Shown here: piece by piece, positions 26,873-34,442 of the stretch
How the letters are laid out: the number at the start of each line of letters is the position of its first letter
Numbering within the stretch: position 1 is the first letter of the stretch
Assembly: GCF_003966895.1 (NCBI RefSeq)
Contig: NZ_AP018449.1
Coordinates: 1,784,501-1,848,500, forward strand
DNA from: Methylomusa anaerophila
GTDB taxonomy: Bacteria > Bacillota > Negativicutes > Sporomusales > Sporomusaceae
Length of the DNA stretch: 64,000 nucleotides
Direction of reading: 5' to 3'
Notes under the pieces: generated by a model
The model's database searches: none
The model's input: the letters and a program-made list of their open reading frames with translations, nothing else
What the model was told of the DNA's origin: nothing
Position numbers and translations under genes: made by a program

Positions 26873-27057
26873 TTCGCTCCCCAAGATATCGGATAATAAA
26901 ACGAGATGATATTTCCCATAGCGTGGATTGAATCCTTCTGTAGAATGATGATCTATAGAAAGGGCGTGGGGATATTGACGAGGTGGAAAATGTACAGCAA
27001 AGTTCATCAACTGAAGGAACGTAGCCTAAAAAAAGTCGCAAGCGGCGCGAAGACTCA

Positions 27058-27110
27058 AAGTGCCATGGGGACAGTTCTGATATGTCGCCAGAACTGTCCC
27101 CTAGACAACA
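27058..27110 (+). repeat. Family A palindromic repeat, copy 3 (short form)
   Basis: Left half CCATGGGGACAGTTCTGAT and right half GTCGCCAGAACTGTCCCCTA are joined with the central ATGAAGTATAAC loop deleted. The ribosome binding site and start of the first GNAT gene follow within 20 bases. Confidence 0.85.
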
Positions 27111-27128
27111 TGTAGGAAGGGTGATTCT

Positions 27129-27575
27129 ATGGAATTGCGAAAAGCAAATATCGCTGATACTCAAAGACTCGTAGCACTGAGAAAACAACAACTCCTGGAT
27201 GAAGGGATAACGCCTGTTCACAATATTGATTTAGAACTGAAAAACTATTTTTTAACAAATTTATCGAACAATACATTTATATCATGGGTTGCAATTGAAA
27301 ATAACAATATCATTGCCACAAGTGGGATTTGCTTTTATCAATTGCCTCCATCCTATACAAATCCCTCAGGACGTATTGCGTATGTAACAAATATGTTTAC
27401 AGTGAAAAACTATCGCAGGCAAGGCATTGCTTCCCAATTGCTGAAAAAGGTTATTGAGGAAGCGAAAAATTTAAATTATAATAGCGTGCGTCTTCATGCA
27501 TCTTCTGATGGGAAAAATTTATATACAAAAATTGGATTTGTTGATTTATATGGGTATATGACACTCAAGCTATGA
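27129..27575 (+). CDS. GNAT-family N-acetyltransferase
   Basis: 148 residues, starting right after family A copy 3 with AGGAAGG upstream. The acetyl-CoA motif A is clear (NMFTVKNYRRQGIASQLLKK, with the Q/RxxGxG/A-type RRQGIA loop). The C-terminal YTKIGFVDLYGYMTLKL completes the fold. The acceptor is unknown. Family A copy 4 begins on the base after the stop codon, so the gene is delimited on both sides by the same repeat, like a cassette. Confidence 0.9.
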   Translation: MELRKANIADTQRLVALRKQQLLDEGITPVHNIDLELKNYFLTNLSNNTFISWVAIENNNIIATSGICFYQLPPSYTNPSGRIAYVTNMFTVKNYRRQGIASQLLKKVIEEAKNLNYNSVRLHASSDGKNLYTKIGFVDLYGYMTLKL

Positions 27576-27651
27576 AGTGCCATGGGGATAATTCTGGCGA
27601 CATGAAGTATAAACATTGGATTATGTCCCGAGAACTGTCCCATAGACAGCA
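27576..27651 (+). repeat. Family A palindromic repeat, copy 4
   Basis: AGTGCCATGGGGATAATTCT and TCCCGAGAACTGTCCCATAG arms around CATGAAGTATAAACATTGG. It starts immediately after the TGA of the GNAT gene. Confidence 0.85.
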
Positions 27652-27764
27652 GGTCGCCGATATATTGCTAGATAGCGAAAATAATGGAGTCTATCATCAA
27701 ACCGGTCTAAAGATTCCGAAACAAGTTCCCCGTCCCTGCGTTTTTCAAGATAGCTAAGATAGCA

Positions 27765-27812
27765 TTGACTGATAATTAGTATTTGCGTATAATGTAGTTG
27801 TCAAGACAACTA
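27765..27812 (+). promoter_or_regulatory. MarR promoter with palindromic operator
   Basis: TTGACT (27765-27770) and TATAAT (27788-27793) are 17 bases apart. Two bases after the -10 lies the palindrome TAGTTGTCAAGACAACTA (27795-27812), placed to block transcription when bound. Confidence 0.8.
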
Positions 27813-27825
27813 AGCGGAGATGTAG

Positions 27826-28251
27826 ATGAAATTTAAATTAGATGATTCATTGGGGTTTATTCTAAATAGGACAAGTACAAAGCTTAAAAATGAATTGTTC
27901 AAATGCTTCAAAGAATATAACGTTACGCCAGAGCAGTGGGCTATACTTAACCGTTTATGGGAACAAGATGGTGTTACTCCGAAAGAGTTATCGGAAAGTA
28001 CCTTTAAAGACAAACCAAATACTAATCGCATCCTTGAAAAATTGCAAATGAAAGAGTTGATTGTCCGAAAGCCTCATCCGGTAGATAAAAGAGCTTATCA
28101 AATCTTCTTGACTGATCGCGGCTGGGCGTTAAGAGAACGGTTAATTCCTAAAGCCATGCAATTACTAGAGGAAGCAACAGTAGGAATAGAAAAGCATAAA
28201 GTCGTAGAAATGAAAACATTGTTAAATCAAATATATGATAATCTTAAGTAG
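27826..28251 (+). CDS. MarR-family transcriptional regulator
   Basis: 141 residues, a full winged-helix MarR protein: LGFILNRTSTKLKNELFKCF dimerisation helix, VTPEQWAILNRLWEQDGVTP, the recognition helix (NTNRILEKLQMKELI) and the wing (VRKPHPVDKRAYQIFLTDRG). MarR proteins repress their own and neighbouring genes until a phenolic or oxidant ligand binds. Its promoter and the promoter region of the next gene both carry TAGTTG-N6-CAACTA, so it very likely controls itself and the DUF169-monooxygenase pair. Confidence 0.9.
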   Translation: MKFKLDDSLGFILNRTSTKLKNELFKCFKEYNVTPEQWAILNRLWEQDGVTPKELSESTFKDKPNTNRILEKLQMKELIVRKPHPVDKRAYQIFLTDRGWALRERLIPKAMQLLEEATVGIEKHKVVEMKTLLNQIYDNLK

Positions 28252-28257
28252 TTTTTT

Positions 28258-28289
28258 ATCATTTTAGTTGCCGTGACAACTAAAATGAT
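28258..28289 (+). promoter_or_regulatory. Second MarR-type operator, upstream of DUF169 gene
   Basis: ATCATTTTAGTTG and CAACTAAAATGAT form 13-base arms around CCGTGA. The core TAGTTG-N6-CAACTA (28265-28282) equals that in the marR promoter. It may double as a terminator for marR, although the following T-run is poor. Confidence 0.75.
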
Positions 28290-28327
28290 AATGATATGAA
28301 GCACAAAATGAAAGTGAGGTCAACAAT

Positions 28328-29080
28328 ATGGAAAGTCGCTTGGTGAAAGAATTGAAGCTGCGTTATGAACCAGTAGCTGTTTTGCTTAGCAATGAAAAAC
28401 CTGAAGGGGCACTTCAGAGTAAAGAAGGGCATTGGAGCTGTACAATTCCGCTATTTATTGCGGCGGCCAAAGGAAAAACATCCGTTTTTGAGCGAAAAAC
28501 GACAGGATGTCCTGGTGGTATAGTCGGATTAGGCTTTGGTCAATTTCCTAATTATCCAGGTGGGATTGAATACTTTTTGACAGTTGGTAAAAGCGGTCAA
28601 TTTGAAGGGGAAGGGTATAAAAAAAATCCAGAGCTGGGAGCAGAATTTGTAGAGTGCTTACCAATAACCAATATTCCCTATCATTATGTTATCTTTAAAC
28701 CTTTCTCCCAAGTTGATAGTGCTAAGGAAAAACCTGAGTTAATTGTGTTTTATGTTAATATTGATCAGTTATCAGCACTTACAGTACTTGCAAACTACTT
28801 TAGACCAGGGAATGAAAATGTTATGATCCCTTTTGGCTCCGGATGTCAGTCTATTTTTCTTATCCCCTACGCCGAGGCGCAGAAGGAAAATCCGAGAGCA
28901 GTAGTGGGTTTGACAGATATTACGGTGCGTCCCATGGTCGAAGCGGACATGCTATCATTTTCTGTTCCGTACAAAATGTTTTTGGATATGGAAGAAAACA
29001 TAGAGGGAAGTTTTTTGGAGAAACACTTGTGGCCCAGAGTAGCGGCGAGAATAGAAAAAGGAAGTAAAGTATCGGTTTAA
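28328..29080 (+). CDS. DUF169-family protein
   Basis: 250 residues, behind GTGAGG. It matches the DUF169 layout: RYEPVAVLLSNEKPEGALQ near the start, a CTIPLFIAAAKGKTSVFERK segment, a TTGCPGGIVGLGFGQ Cys-Gly motif, then VIFKPFSQVD and a C-terminal PYKMFLDMEENIEGSFL. The family is widespread in anaerobes, often next to regulators or redox genes, and has no established reaction. Cys residues in the CPGG segment and in GSGCQSIF suggest metal or cluster binding, but this is inference. It lies in a probable operon with the monooxygenase-like gene under MarR control. Confidence 0.85.
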   Translation: MESRLVKELKLRYEPVAVLLSNEKPEGALQSKEGHWSCTIPLFIAAAKGKTSVFERKTTGCPGGIVGLGFGQFPNYPGGIEYFLTVGKSGQFEGEGYKKNPELGAEFVECLPITNIPYHYVIFKPFSQVDSAKEKPELIVFYVNIDQLSALTVLANYFRPGNENVMIPFGSGCQSIFLIPYAEAQKENPRAVVGLTDITVRPMVEADMLSFSVPYKMFLDMEENIEGSFLEKHLWPRVAARIEKGSKVSV

Positions 29081-29110
29081 TAGATAGAAATTAAAAAGGA
29101 GGAAACGCCA

Positions 29111-29476
29111 TTGCGTTTAGTGGAGATGGACGAGAATACGACCCTTCAGGAGCAATTAAAAGAAGATGTGGGTCCGGTAATCTTGATTAACCAGTTTAAC
29201 GTTAAGCCTGAGGAGGCAGATCAACTTCTTAAGGCATGGGCAACAGACGCCGCTTTTATGAAGCAACAAGCTGGCTTTATTTCCACCCAGATTCACCGAG
29301 GAATTGGTAAAAGCTGCGTATTCCTTAACTACGCCATTTGGGAGTCTGTTGAGTCTTTCAAGAGGGCTTTTAGTAACCCGGAATTTCAATCGCGGCTTGC
29401 AGATTACCCTTCCAGTACTGTGGCATCACCACATCTATTTCGGAAAGTTGCGGTACCGGGAATCTGTGTAGAATAG
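29111..29476 (+). CDS. Antibiotic biosynthesis monooxygenase-fold (ABM) protein
   Basis: 121 residues from TTG 29111, with AAAGGAGG ideally spaced. The ferredoxin-like ABM fold is visible: PVILINQFNVKPEEADQLLK, then WATDAAFMKQQAGFISTQIH and a NYAIWESVESFKRAFSNPEF segment. ABM proteins include quinol monooxygenases and haem-degrading enzymes, many without cofactor. It is 30 bases after the DUF169 gene. Together with the MarR gene it forms a block bracketed by family A copies 4 and 5. The substrate is unknown. Confidence 0.85.
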   Translation: MRLVEMDENTTLQEQLKEDVGPVILINQFNVKPEEADQLLKAWATDAAFMKQQAGFISTQIHRGIGKSCVFLNYAIWESVESFKRAFSNPEFQSRLADYPSSTVASPHLFRKVAVPGICVE

Positions 29477-29485
29477 TCAGAATGA

Positions 29486-29546
29486 GTGTTATAGGGACAG
29501 TTCCGATGACATGAAGTATAGCATTGGAACTGTCCCCTAGACAACA
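29486..29546 (+). repeat. Family A palindromic repeat, copy 5 (shortened)
   Basis: TTATAGGGACAGTTCCGATG and GGAACTGTCCCCTAGACAAC around ATGAAGTATAGCATT. The inner part of the right arm is missing. It lies 10 bases after the ABM stop codon. Confidence 0.85.
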
Positions 29547-29575
29547 CGTTGAAACATCAAACGAAAAAATGTTGT

Positions 29576-30088
29576 TTACTTTTTGATGAACTCAGGCAGA
29601 TATTCGTAATTTTCATGCTTTATGACAAACCAAAGCTGTCCTAATTTTTTGACCGTGATATTCTCCTGGCTATCATATAAGGCTTTTGTTGAATCTGTCA
29701 TAACATATTGAATCTCATATTCATAGGTTTCATCATCAATTTTATTTAATTCATTAATCGAATAGCTTACAACATGAGGGCTGGAACCGCCAATAACCCA
29801 ATGCATGCTATGATACTTTTCATATTCCTGCTCTTTCAGTTCGTTGGTAAGAATGGCATAGCGAAAAGCGCCATTTCTTTGTTTTAATGCTTCAGCCCAT
29901 ATCATGACTGCCTGATGTTTATCGCGGGGAAATACCGCCGCTGTTTCAATTTGTGCAGTTGCCATCGCATCCTTGGGTCTTGTTGTCTCCTGTTGCGCAT
30001 TTACCATTCCCACAGAACTGATAATTGTAAAACAGACCACGGTAGCTATCGTTTTTTTTAGTAAAGATTTTTTCAATAATAAAATCAT
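29576..30088 (-). CDS. Exported protein of unknown function
   Basis: 170 residues from ATG 30088 (minus), preceded by GAAGGAGA. A signal peptide (KKTIATVVCFTIISSVGMVN, cleavage likely near NAQQ) directs it out of the cytoplasm. The mature part has a segment KHQAVMIWAEALKQRNGAFR and a beta-rich C-terminus (NITVKKLGQLWFVIKHENYE). This recalls the NTF2-like or DUF4829-type small exported domains found with peptidase BlaR1 proteins in Firmicutes, but I cannot name the family with certainty. Family A copies 5 and 6 bracket it. Confidence 0.7.
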   Translation of the reverse strand: MILLLKKSLLKKTIATVVCFTIISSVGMVNAQQETTRPKDAMATAQIETAAVFPRDKHQAVMIWAEALKQRNGAFRYAILTNELKEQEYEKYHSMHWVIGGSSPHVVSYSINELNKIDDETYEYEIQYVMTDSTKALYDSQENITVKKLGQLWFVIKHENYEYLPEFIKK

Positions 30089-30160
30089 CACATTCTCCTT
30101 CTTAATCGTCCCCACCCTCGCACCAGACAAATTCCATTTTTCGATTCCATAATTTGAAAT

Positions 30161-30232
30161 TACCACGGTGACGGTTTCGACGACATGAAATATAACATTA
30201 GATTATGTTACAGGAACTGTCCCTCAGACAAC
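30161..30232 (+). repeat. Family A palindromic repeat, copy 6 (diverged)
   Basis: TACCACGGTGACGGTTTCGA and TTACAGGAACTGTCCCTCAG around CATGAAATATAACATTAG. The second GNAT gene starts 20 bases downstream. Confidence 0.8.
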
Positions 30233-30251
30233 GGTAAGGAGGCCCTTAATA

Positions 30252-30761
30252 ATGAAAATAATTGAAACAGAAAGATTGTATCTGAGGGAACTGCTAATCG
30301 ATGATAAAAAAGAATTAATGAAAGTCCTTTCTAATCCTGAATCTATGGAATTCTATCCAAATCCGTTTAGTGAAGAGAAGGTAGAAAAGTGGATTCAATG
30401 GAATATTGAGAATTATAAAAAATATAAACACGGACTATGGGCTGTAATATTAAAAGAAGGCGAAGTGTTTATTGGAGATTGCGGCATAACAATTCAAAAC
30501 ATTGGCGATGAAACTGTACCAGAGATTGGTTTCCATATTATTAAAGAATATTGTAATAGGGGATTTGCAACGGAAGCTGCTCTTGCCTGTAAGGAATATG
30601 CATTTAAAATTTTACATTATCCTGAAATATTTTCATATACCGCAGTACGAAATATTCCATCACAAAAAGTTGCTGAGAAGATTGGTATGCGGATTTATAA
30701 ATATTTTGAAAAGTACGGTGAGAAACAAATTGTTCGAGTTGCAAGTAACAAAGTGCCATAG
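30252..30761 (+). CDS. GNAT-family acetyltransferase (RimJ/RimL-like)
   Basis: 169 residues, behind GTAAGGAGG. It is of the Acetyltransf_3 type: MKIIETERLYLRELLIDDKK, GLWAVILKEGEVFIGDCGIT, EIGFHIIKEYCNRGFATEAA as the acetyl-CoA binding segment, and NIPSQKVAEKIGMR near the end. Relatives acetylate ribosomal protein N-termini or small amines; specificity cannot be read. The last residues and stop codon (KVP then TAG) are supplied by the left edge of family A copy 7, so the repeat has set the C-terminus. Copy 6 lies just upstream, giving a second repeat-gene-repeat unit. Confidence 0.9.
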   Translation: MKIIETERLYLRELLIDDKKELMKVLSNPESMEFYPNPFSEEKVEKWIQWNIENYKKYKHGLWAVILKEGEVFIGDCGITIQNIGDETVPEIGFHIIKEYCNRGFATEAALACKEYAFKILHYPEIFSYTAVRNIPSQKVAEKIGMRIYKYFEKYGEKQIVRVASNKVP

Positions 30762-30826
30762 GGACAGTTCTGATGACATGAAATATAACATTGGATTATG
30801 TCATCAGACTGTCCCCTAGACAACAC
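30751..30826 (+). repeat. Family A palindromic repeat, copy 7
   Basis: AGTGCCATAGGGACAGTTCT and TGTCATCAGACTGTCCCCTA around CATGAAATATAACATTGG. Its first bases provide the TAG stop of the GNAT gene. Confidence 0.9.
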
Positions 30827-30929
30827 AAAGACCAGGATCTTTTGCGTGATCTCAGCCAAGCGGCAGGGTGTTTACTATAAGTCATAAGCAGGCTGATGGG
30901 CGAGGAGGGGGAATGAACCGCTGCCGGCG

Positions 30930-31538
30930 TTAAGAAGCGGGGACAAAATCAGCCTGCACGGCTTGCAGCAGAGGGCTGTCGCTGTTGGTCACCGCGACGG
31001 CGGCGGACTGGCCGGCAGCCGGGCCGACTGTTATCGTTCCCTGCCAAAGCGCGGTTTTCTCCCACTCGATATTTGCCTCTACTTTGTAAACATAGACACC
31101 AGGGGCGACAGCCGCACCGGCCTGGTCGCGGCAATCCCAGACAAGCGAAATGCGGCCGGACTGCGGGGTCGCTGAGCTCACGGCGTCGAGGGCGCCGGTG
31201 TTGGCTTCGGGCTGAAACGATTTTTGCCAGTGAGGGACGGCTTCGGGCCTTTTTTGATAGCCGCCGCCAGCCGTGAATTTGGTCATTAACAGTGTACGCA
31301 CATGCTTGCCCTGGGCGTCCTCAATCCAGACGGCTAATTGGTCGCTGGCCCGTTTATGCATCCGCTGAAAGTCAAAACCGATCGAAACCTGACCCGGACT
31401 TGCCGCCGCGCCTATTTGGGCTGCTGCTGGTGGCGTCGGCCTCGGCACTTCATTACGCGGCGGCTGCACGGCATCACCACAGGCAGTCAATAGCAGGCTG
31501 AGCGCCAAAATAGACAGGATGCCAACCGTTTTCATCAT
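30930..31538 (-). CDS. DUF2271-type exported lipoprotein
   Basis: 202 residues on the minus strand. The signal peptide ends in a lipobox (LSLLLTACGD), then a Pro/Ala-rich linker (about 22-50). The domain shows DQLAVWIEDAQGKHVRTLLM, TAGGGYQKRPEAVPHWQKSF and VAPGVYVYKVEANIEWEKTA, which fits DUF2271 (a flagellar-hook-like beta domain). A DAVSSATPQSG segment resembles the DxxSGAT motif flavinylated by ApbE in FMN-binding domains. DUF2271 genes are often found in extracytoplasmic flavin/redox loci, but no such partner is nearby. Its high G+C contrasts with the AT-rich DNA around it. Confidence 0.75.
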   Translation of the reverse strand: MMKTVGILSILALSLLLTACGDAVQPPRNEVPRPTPPAAAQIGAAASPGQVSIGFDFQRMHKRASDQLAVWIEDAQGKHVRTLLMTKFTAGGGYQKRPEAVPHWQKSFQPEANTGALDAVSSATPQSGRISLVWDCRDQAGAAVAPGVYVYKVEANIEWEKTALWQGTITVGPAAGQSAAVAVTNSDSPLLQAVQADFVPAS

Positions 31539-32061
31539 GATCGCCTCCTTTAGGGACGGGTCTGATTTGGATGAATGATGAACAACAATAAGCGGCTCTT
31601 TCTCGGAAACGAATCTTTGCCGTTTTGAAGCTCAATAAGATATGTTATGGCTTTGTCTTTAACTGTGAGCTCTCTTTTTATCTTTTTGTATCTTCTATAA
31701 AGAGAATCGATTTTCCTACAGTAGAGCACCTAGAAACATTTTTTTTAAGGTGATTTCGCCGTTAAAGCCTTTAACGGTGAAAAATTTAATGTCATGAATT
31801 ATCCGGGCGATATAACTGGAATTATATATTACGTCTACTTTCTTGCAAGTATGATTATAAAATGGCTTGCTCCATCCAAACTGTTCTGTGCTCGGATATC
31901 AGTATAACATTTTTCGGTATTATATTGGAGTACGCACATTCTTGGTATATAATACAATCAAGTGTACTAAAGTATCTTTTTTATACTAAAAGAAGTGATT
32001 ATACGGATAAACAGTCCATGAATCCCAACTGTACTAATCATCCCTGTCCAGTGAGTGCCAG
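31539..32061. other. Intergenic region
   Basis: No gene is recognised. A CCGTTAAAG/CTTTAACGG palindrome lies near 31760-31782, and family C copy 2 at 31810-31886. Divergent promoter elements for the DUF2271 gene should lie near 31560-31700, but I could not pick convincing boxes. Confidence 0.4.
31810..31886 (+). repeat. Family C repeat, copy 2
   Basis: Same orientation and nearly the same sequence as 26797-26872 (starts TATAACTGGAATTATATATT). Confidence 0.85.
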
Positions 32062-32135
32062 AGTGCCATAGGGACAGTTCCGGTGACATGAAGTATAATA
32101 TTGAATTATGTCGTGAGAACTGTCCCCTAGACAAC
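32062..32135 (+). repeat. Family A palindromic repeat, copy 8
   Basis: AGTGCCATAGGGACAGTTCC and TGTCGTGAGAACTGTCCCCT around ATGAAGTATAATATTGAAT. It ends on ACAAC, and the beta-lactamase relic starts on the next codon. Confidence 0.9.
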
Positions 32136-32137
32136 TA

Positions 32138-32278
32138 TTCGGTTGGTTTGTTGGCTGTGTAGAAAAACAAGGAAAACGTTATTATTTTGCCACGAATATT
32201 CAGGCACCAGATGGAGCAACCGGTGGTAAGGCTAGAGAAATTTCCAAAGCAATTCTTAAAGAGCTTGGGGTCTTATAA
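32138..32278 (+). pseudogene. Class D (OXA/BlaR-type) beta-lactamase, C-terminal relic
   Basis: 47 codons encode FGWFVGCVEKQGKRYYFATN, then IQAPDGATGGKAREISKAIL and KELGVL with a TAA stop. This is the conserved end of class D beta-lactamases: the GWFVG strand after the KTG box, and the ATGxKAREI terminal helix. Everything before, including the active-site STFK and KTG, is absent, and family A copy 8 sits exactly at the break. A normal terminator follows, so this was the true 3' end of a once-intact gene. It is not expected to confer resistance. Confidence 0.8.
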
Positions 32279-32295
32279 AATTATACCGTTCGTAT

Positions 32296-32336
32296 AAGAT
32301 GGGGGTATGCTAAGTGCATACCCCCATCTTATTTTA
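32296..32336 (+). terminator. Rho-independent terminator
   Basis: AAGATGGGGGTATGC pairs perfectly with GCATACCCCCATCTT around TAAGT, followed by ATTTTAGTTT. It is the likely original terminator of the class D beta-lactamase gene. Confidence 0.9.
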
Positions 32337-32543
32337 GTTTTATAAAAATTTTGGTAATTTATTGTACATATAAAGGTTCTTGATGAAATAAAATATTGCT
32401 ATATTTTGTATAAATATGGCAGGAATTTTACGTTTATAAGCAAATTAGCTATAACTATAAAGAGTCAGGAGGACATGTAATGCTTATCCATTCTGTCTAG
32501 TTTAGTGTAGCCGATCCAAATATCATTTGATGGAGGTTGAGAT
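32337..32543. other. Upstream region of exported protein gene
   Basis: AT-rich. A good ribosome binding site (AGGAGG at about 32468) precedes a six-codon frame (MLIHSV, stop), which looks like the start of a lost gene. A second, GGAGG at about 32532, serves the gene at 32544. Confidence 0.4.
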
Positions 32544-33548
32544 ATGACTAGATTATTTAAGTGTTTATTTATCGTTGGCATTATGCTTGGATGTGCCGTA
32601 TCTCCAGGCCTTGCAGCTTCCAATTGGATAACAATGCACGAAAAGCCGACAGTTGTATATCAGATTGATACGGAGACGGTACAAATTTCGGGGGATGATT
32701 CAGATAAACAGTTGGAAGTATGGATGAAAAATTTAGATAAAGATGGAAGCGGGTCGTACATGGTAGCTCATTATTTGGTAAAGGAAAATGGATTGAAGTA
32801 CATTCTAAAGGAGCGAACGGGGTATTCAGCAAACGGAGTGATTACCAGCACGTTTCAAAATAAGTCGACAAATTGGACTGTAACTACGCCTGACAGTCCA
32901 ATCGGTACTATTGCGACGCGAATTTTTGCTGAATATCATAAAAATCAGGAATCATTCAATATTAAAACTCTAAGTATTAACCCAGAGGGAGCGGAAACAC
33001 TTCCTGCCCTAGATCAAGAAACTATGGCAATATCCGAAGGTTCGGGAATAACGGTAGACCAAAACGAAGTCAAAAAGGCATTGGACGACGAACAAATCAA
33101 AATGGACAATAAAAGCATAGGAATCAAGAACTTTTATGTTCGTGACAGGAGGGGCCCCGCCTTATTTAGCGGTATCACACACTACGTGACAGCGGACTTC
33201 TGTCTATCAATTGATGCCAAAAGTAAAAGAACTGAGACATTAAAGTTTTCCACAGAAGATACCCGGGCAGGTTTCCATAAACAAGACGGAGTCCTGACGA
33301 TACAGATTGACGGGAAGGATTGGGTCTTATCGTCGCCATTAAGTTCTAACGCATATGGACGTACCAGTGCAAATTATATGTTTACATTTAAACTCTCCAA
33401 TTCATTAATTCAAGCATTAGCGGTTACAAAAAACACAGTCATTTTGAAGTGGAAGCATGATTATAACAATAGTTGGGAGGATCGCGAACGTATAATTCCA
33501 GATAAAACATTGCGAGCCATACAACTTATGTACATTGGGTGTAAATAA
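32544..33548 (+). CDS. Exported protein of unknown function
   Basis: 334 residues with a clear signal peptide (LFKCLFIVGIMLGCAVSPGL, cleavage after LAA) behind GGAGGTTGAG. The mature protein is rich in beta-type segments and has two comparable halves: WITMHEKPTVVYQIDTETVQ with LEVWMKNLDKDGSGSYMVAH, and a second half with KNFYVRDRRGPALFSGITHY. The first half resembles the surface-adhesin-like or DUF-type repeats common in Negativicutes exported proteins, but I cannot name the family. No conserved catalytic motif is seen. It stands alone, with a possible terminator hairpin (CAGACA...TGTCTG) at 33554-33582. Confidence 0.75.
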   Translation: MTRLFKCLFIVGIMLGCAVSPGLAASNWITMHEKPTVVYQIDTETVQISGDDSDKQLEVWMKNLDKDGSGSYMVAHYLVKENGLKYILKERTGYSANGVITSTFQNKSTNWTVTTPDSPIGTIATRIFAEYHKNQESFNIKTLSINPEGAETLPALDQETMAISEGSGITVDQNEVKKALDDEQIKMDNKSIGIKNFYVRDRRGPALFSGITHYVTADFCLSIDAKSKRTETLKFSTEDTRAGFHKQDGVLTIQIDGKDWVLSSPLSSNAYGRTSANYMFTFKLSNSLIQALAVTKNTVILKWKHDYNNSWEDRERIIPDKTLRAIQLMYIGCK

Positions 33549-34133
33549 GAAACTCAGACATACTTTTCATTATTCGTGTCTGAATTTGTTCATGCGTTTG
33601 TCGGGTGGCGGCGAAAAGTAGTATTCGCCGTTAGAGATGATATGGAGAACCGCCAAATGACCTAGATATTCCCGAAAGTTATTCAAGTCCAGAAAAGATA
33701 TCCAAAGAGTTAAGTAACAATTGGCATTCATATGCTTATATGCATGTTATTAAATAACCAACTTATGGCAATAGAAAAAGGACTTAATATACCAACTGAA
33801 GATATAAATGTTCTTGATAAAGTTAAAGCCGGCATTAATAAATACGCGATCATTATTTGCAGTGTAGGGCATCTGGCGAACGAGTGTTAGTAAAGCTGAA
33901 CATGTTGGAAGGGGCGGATAAGCGTCCGGGATAACCACCTATCCTCTGGTAGTATATGGGAATAATACTTAGATGCTTGAAATATCAATAATCTGCGATT
34001 ATGCAGTTTTTCCATTTTGAGCAGATTACAGGAATATATCAGCGTGGTATAATAAATTAATAAAATTGATTTACAGTATGTATGAATTCTACTATGCGTG
34101 TTTAAAACAAAACTGAAGGAGGCGAGAAATGAT
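33549..34133. other. Intergenic region with decayed coding scraps
   Basis: Short frames that look like remains of one gene (LDIPESYSSPEKISKELSNN near 33660, MAIEKGLNIPTEDINVLDKV near 33764) are interrupted by stops and frame changes. I cannot identify the parent. The ribosome binding site for the MntA-like gene lies at about 34116. Confidence 0.4.
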
Positions 34134-34442
34134 ATGTCCAAAATCACGGAACTTACTATAGATAGCATTAAAGACACGTTAGCTCGTGATAAAGAGCGGT
34201 TGACAGCAAAATATCATCTTTCGGAGATTGGTGTCTTCGGTTCCTACACTCGGAATGAACAACACGTACGATCGGATATTGATATATTGGTGGATTTCAA
34301 TCAGGTAATCAGCGCGTTTCAATTTATTGACCTAAAATATGAACTGAGCGATATGTTGGGGGCAAAAGTCGATCTTGTCTCTAAGAAAGCGCTTAAACCT
34401 CGGATTGGTAAACGTATTCTTGATGAGGTTCAATATATATGA
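34134..34442 (+). CDS. mntA: MntA-type minimal nucleotidyltransferase (antitoxin)
   Basis: 102 residues from ATG 34134, downstream of AAGGAGG. It has the minimal nucleotidyltransferase signature GVFGSYTRNEQHVRSDIDIL, i.e. GSx10DxD, with the Asp pair that holds Mg2+. In HepT/MntA modules this protein transfers AMP to a tyrosine of the HEPN toxin and so neutralises it. The next gene overlaps by 4 bases (ATGA), the usual arrangement. The N-terminal helix (MSKITELTIDSIKDTLARDK) is typical. Confidence 0.9.
   Translation: MSKITELTIDSIKDTLARDKERLTAKYHLSEIGVFGSYTRNEQHVRSDIDILVDFNQVISAFQFIDLKYELSDMLGAKVDLVSKKALKPRIGKRILDEVQYI

Noticed and set aside
27058..32135. Family A array as an integron cassette array
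   Set aside because: Palindromes of constant orientation around small genes look integron-like, but the ends do not show the RYYYAAC/GTTRRRY core sites, the copies are far more alike than attC sites usually are, and no integrase is in the window.
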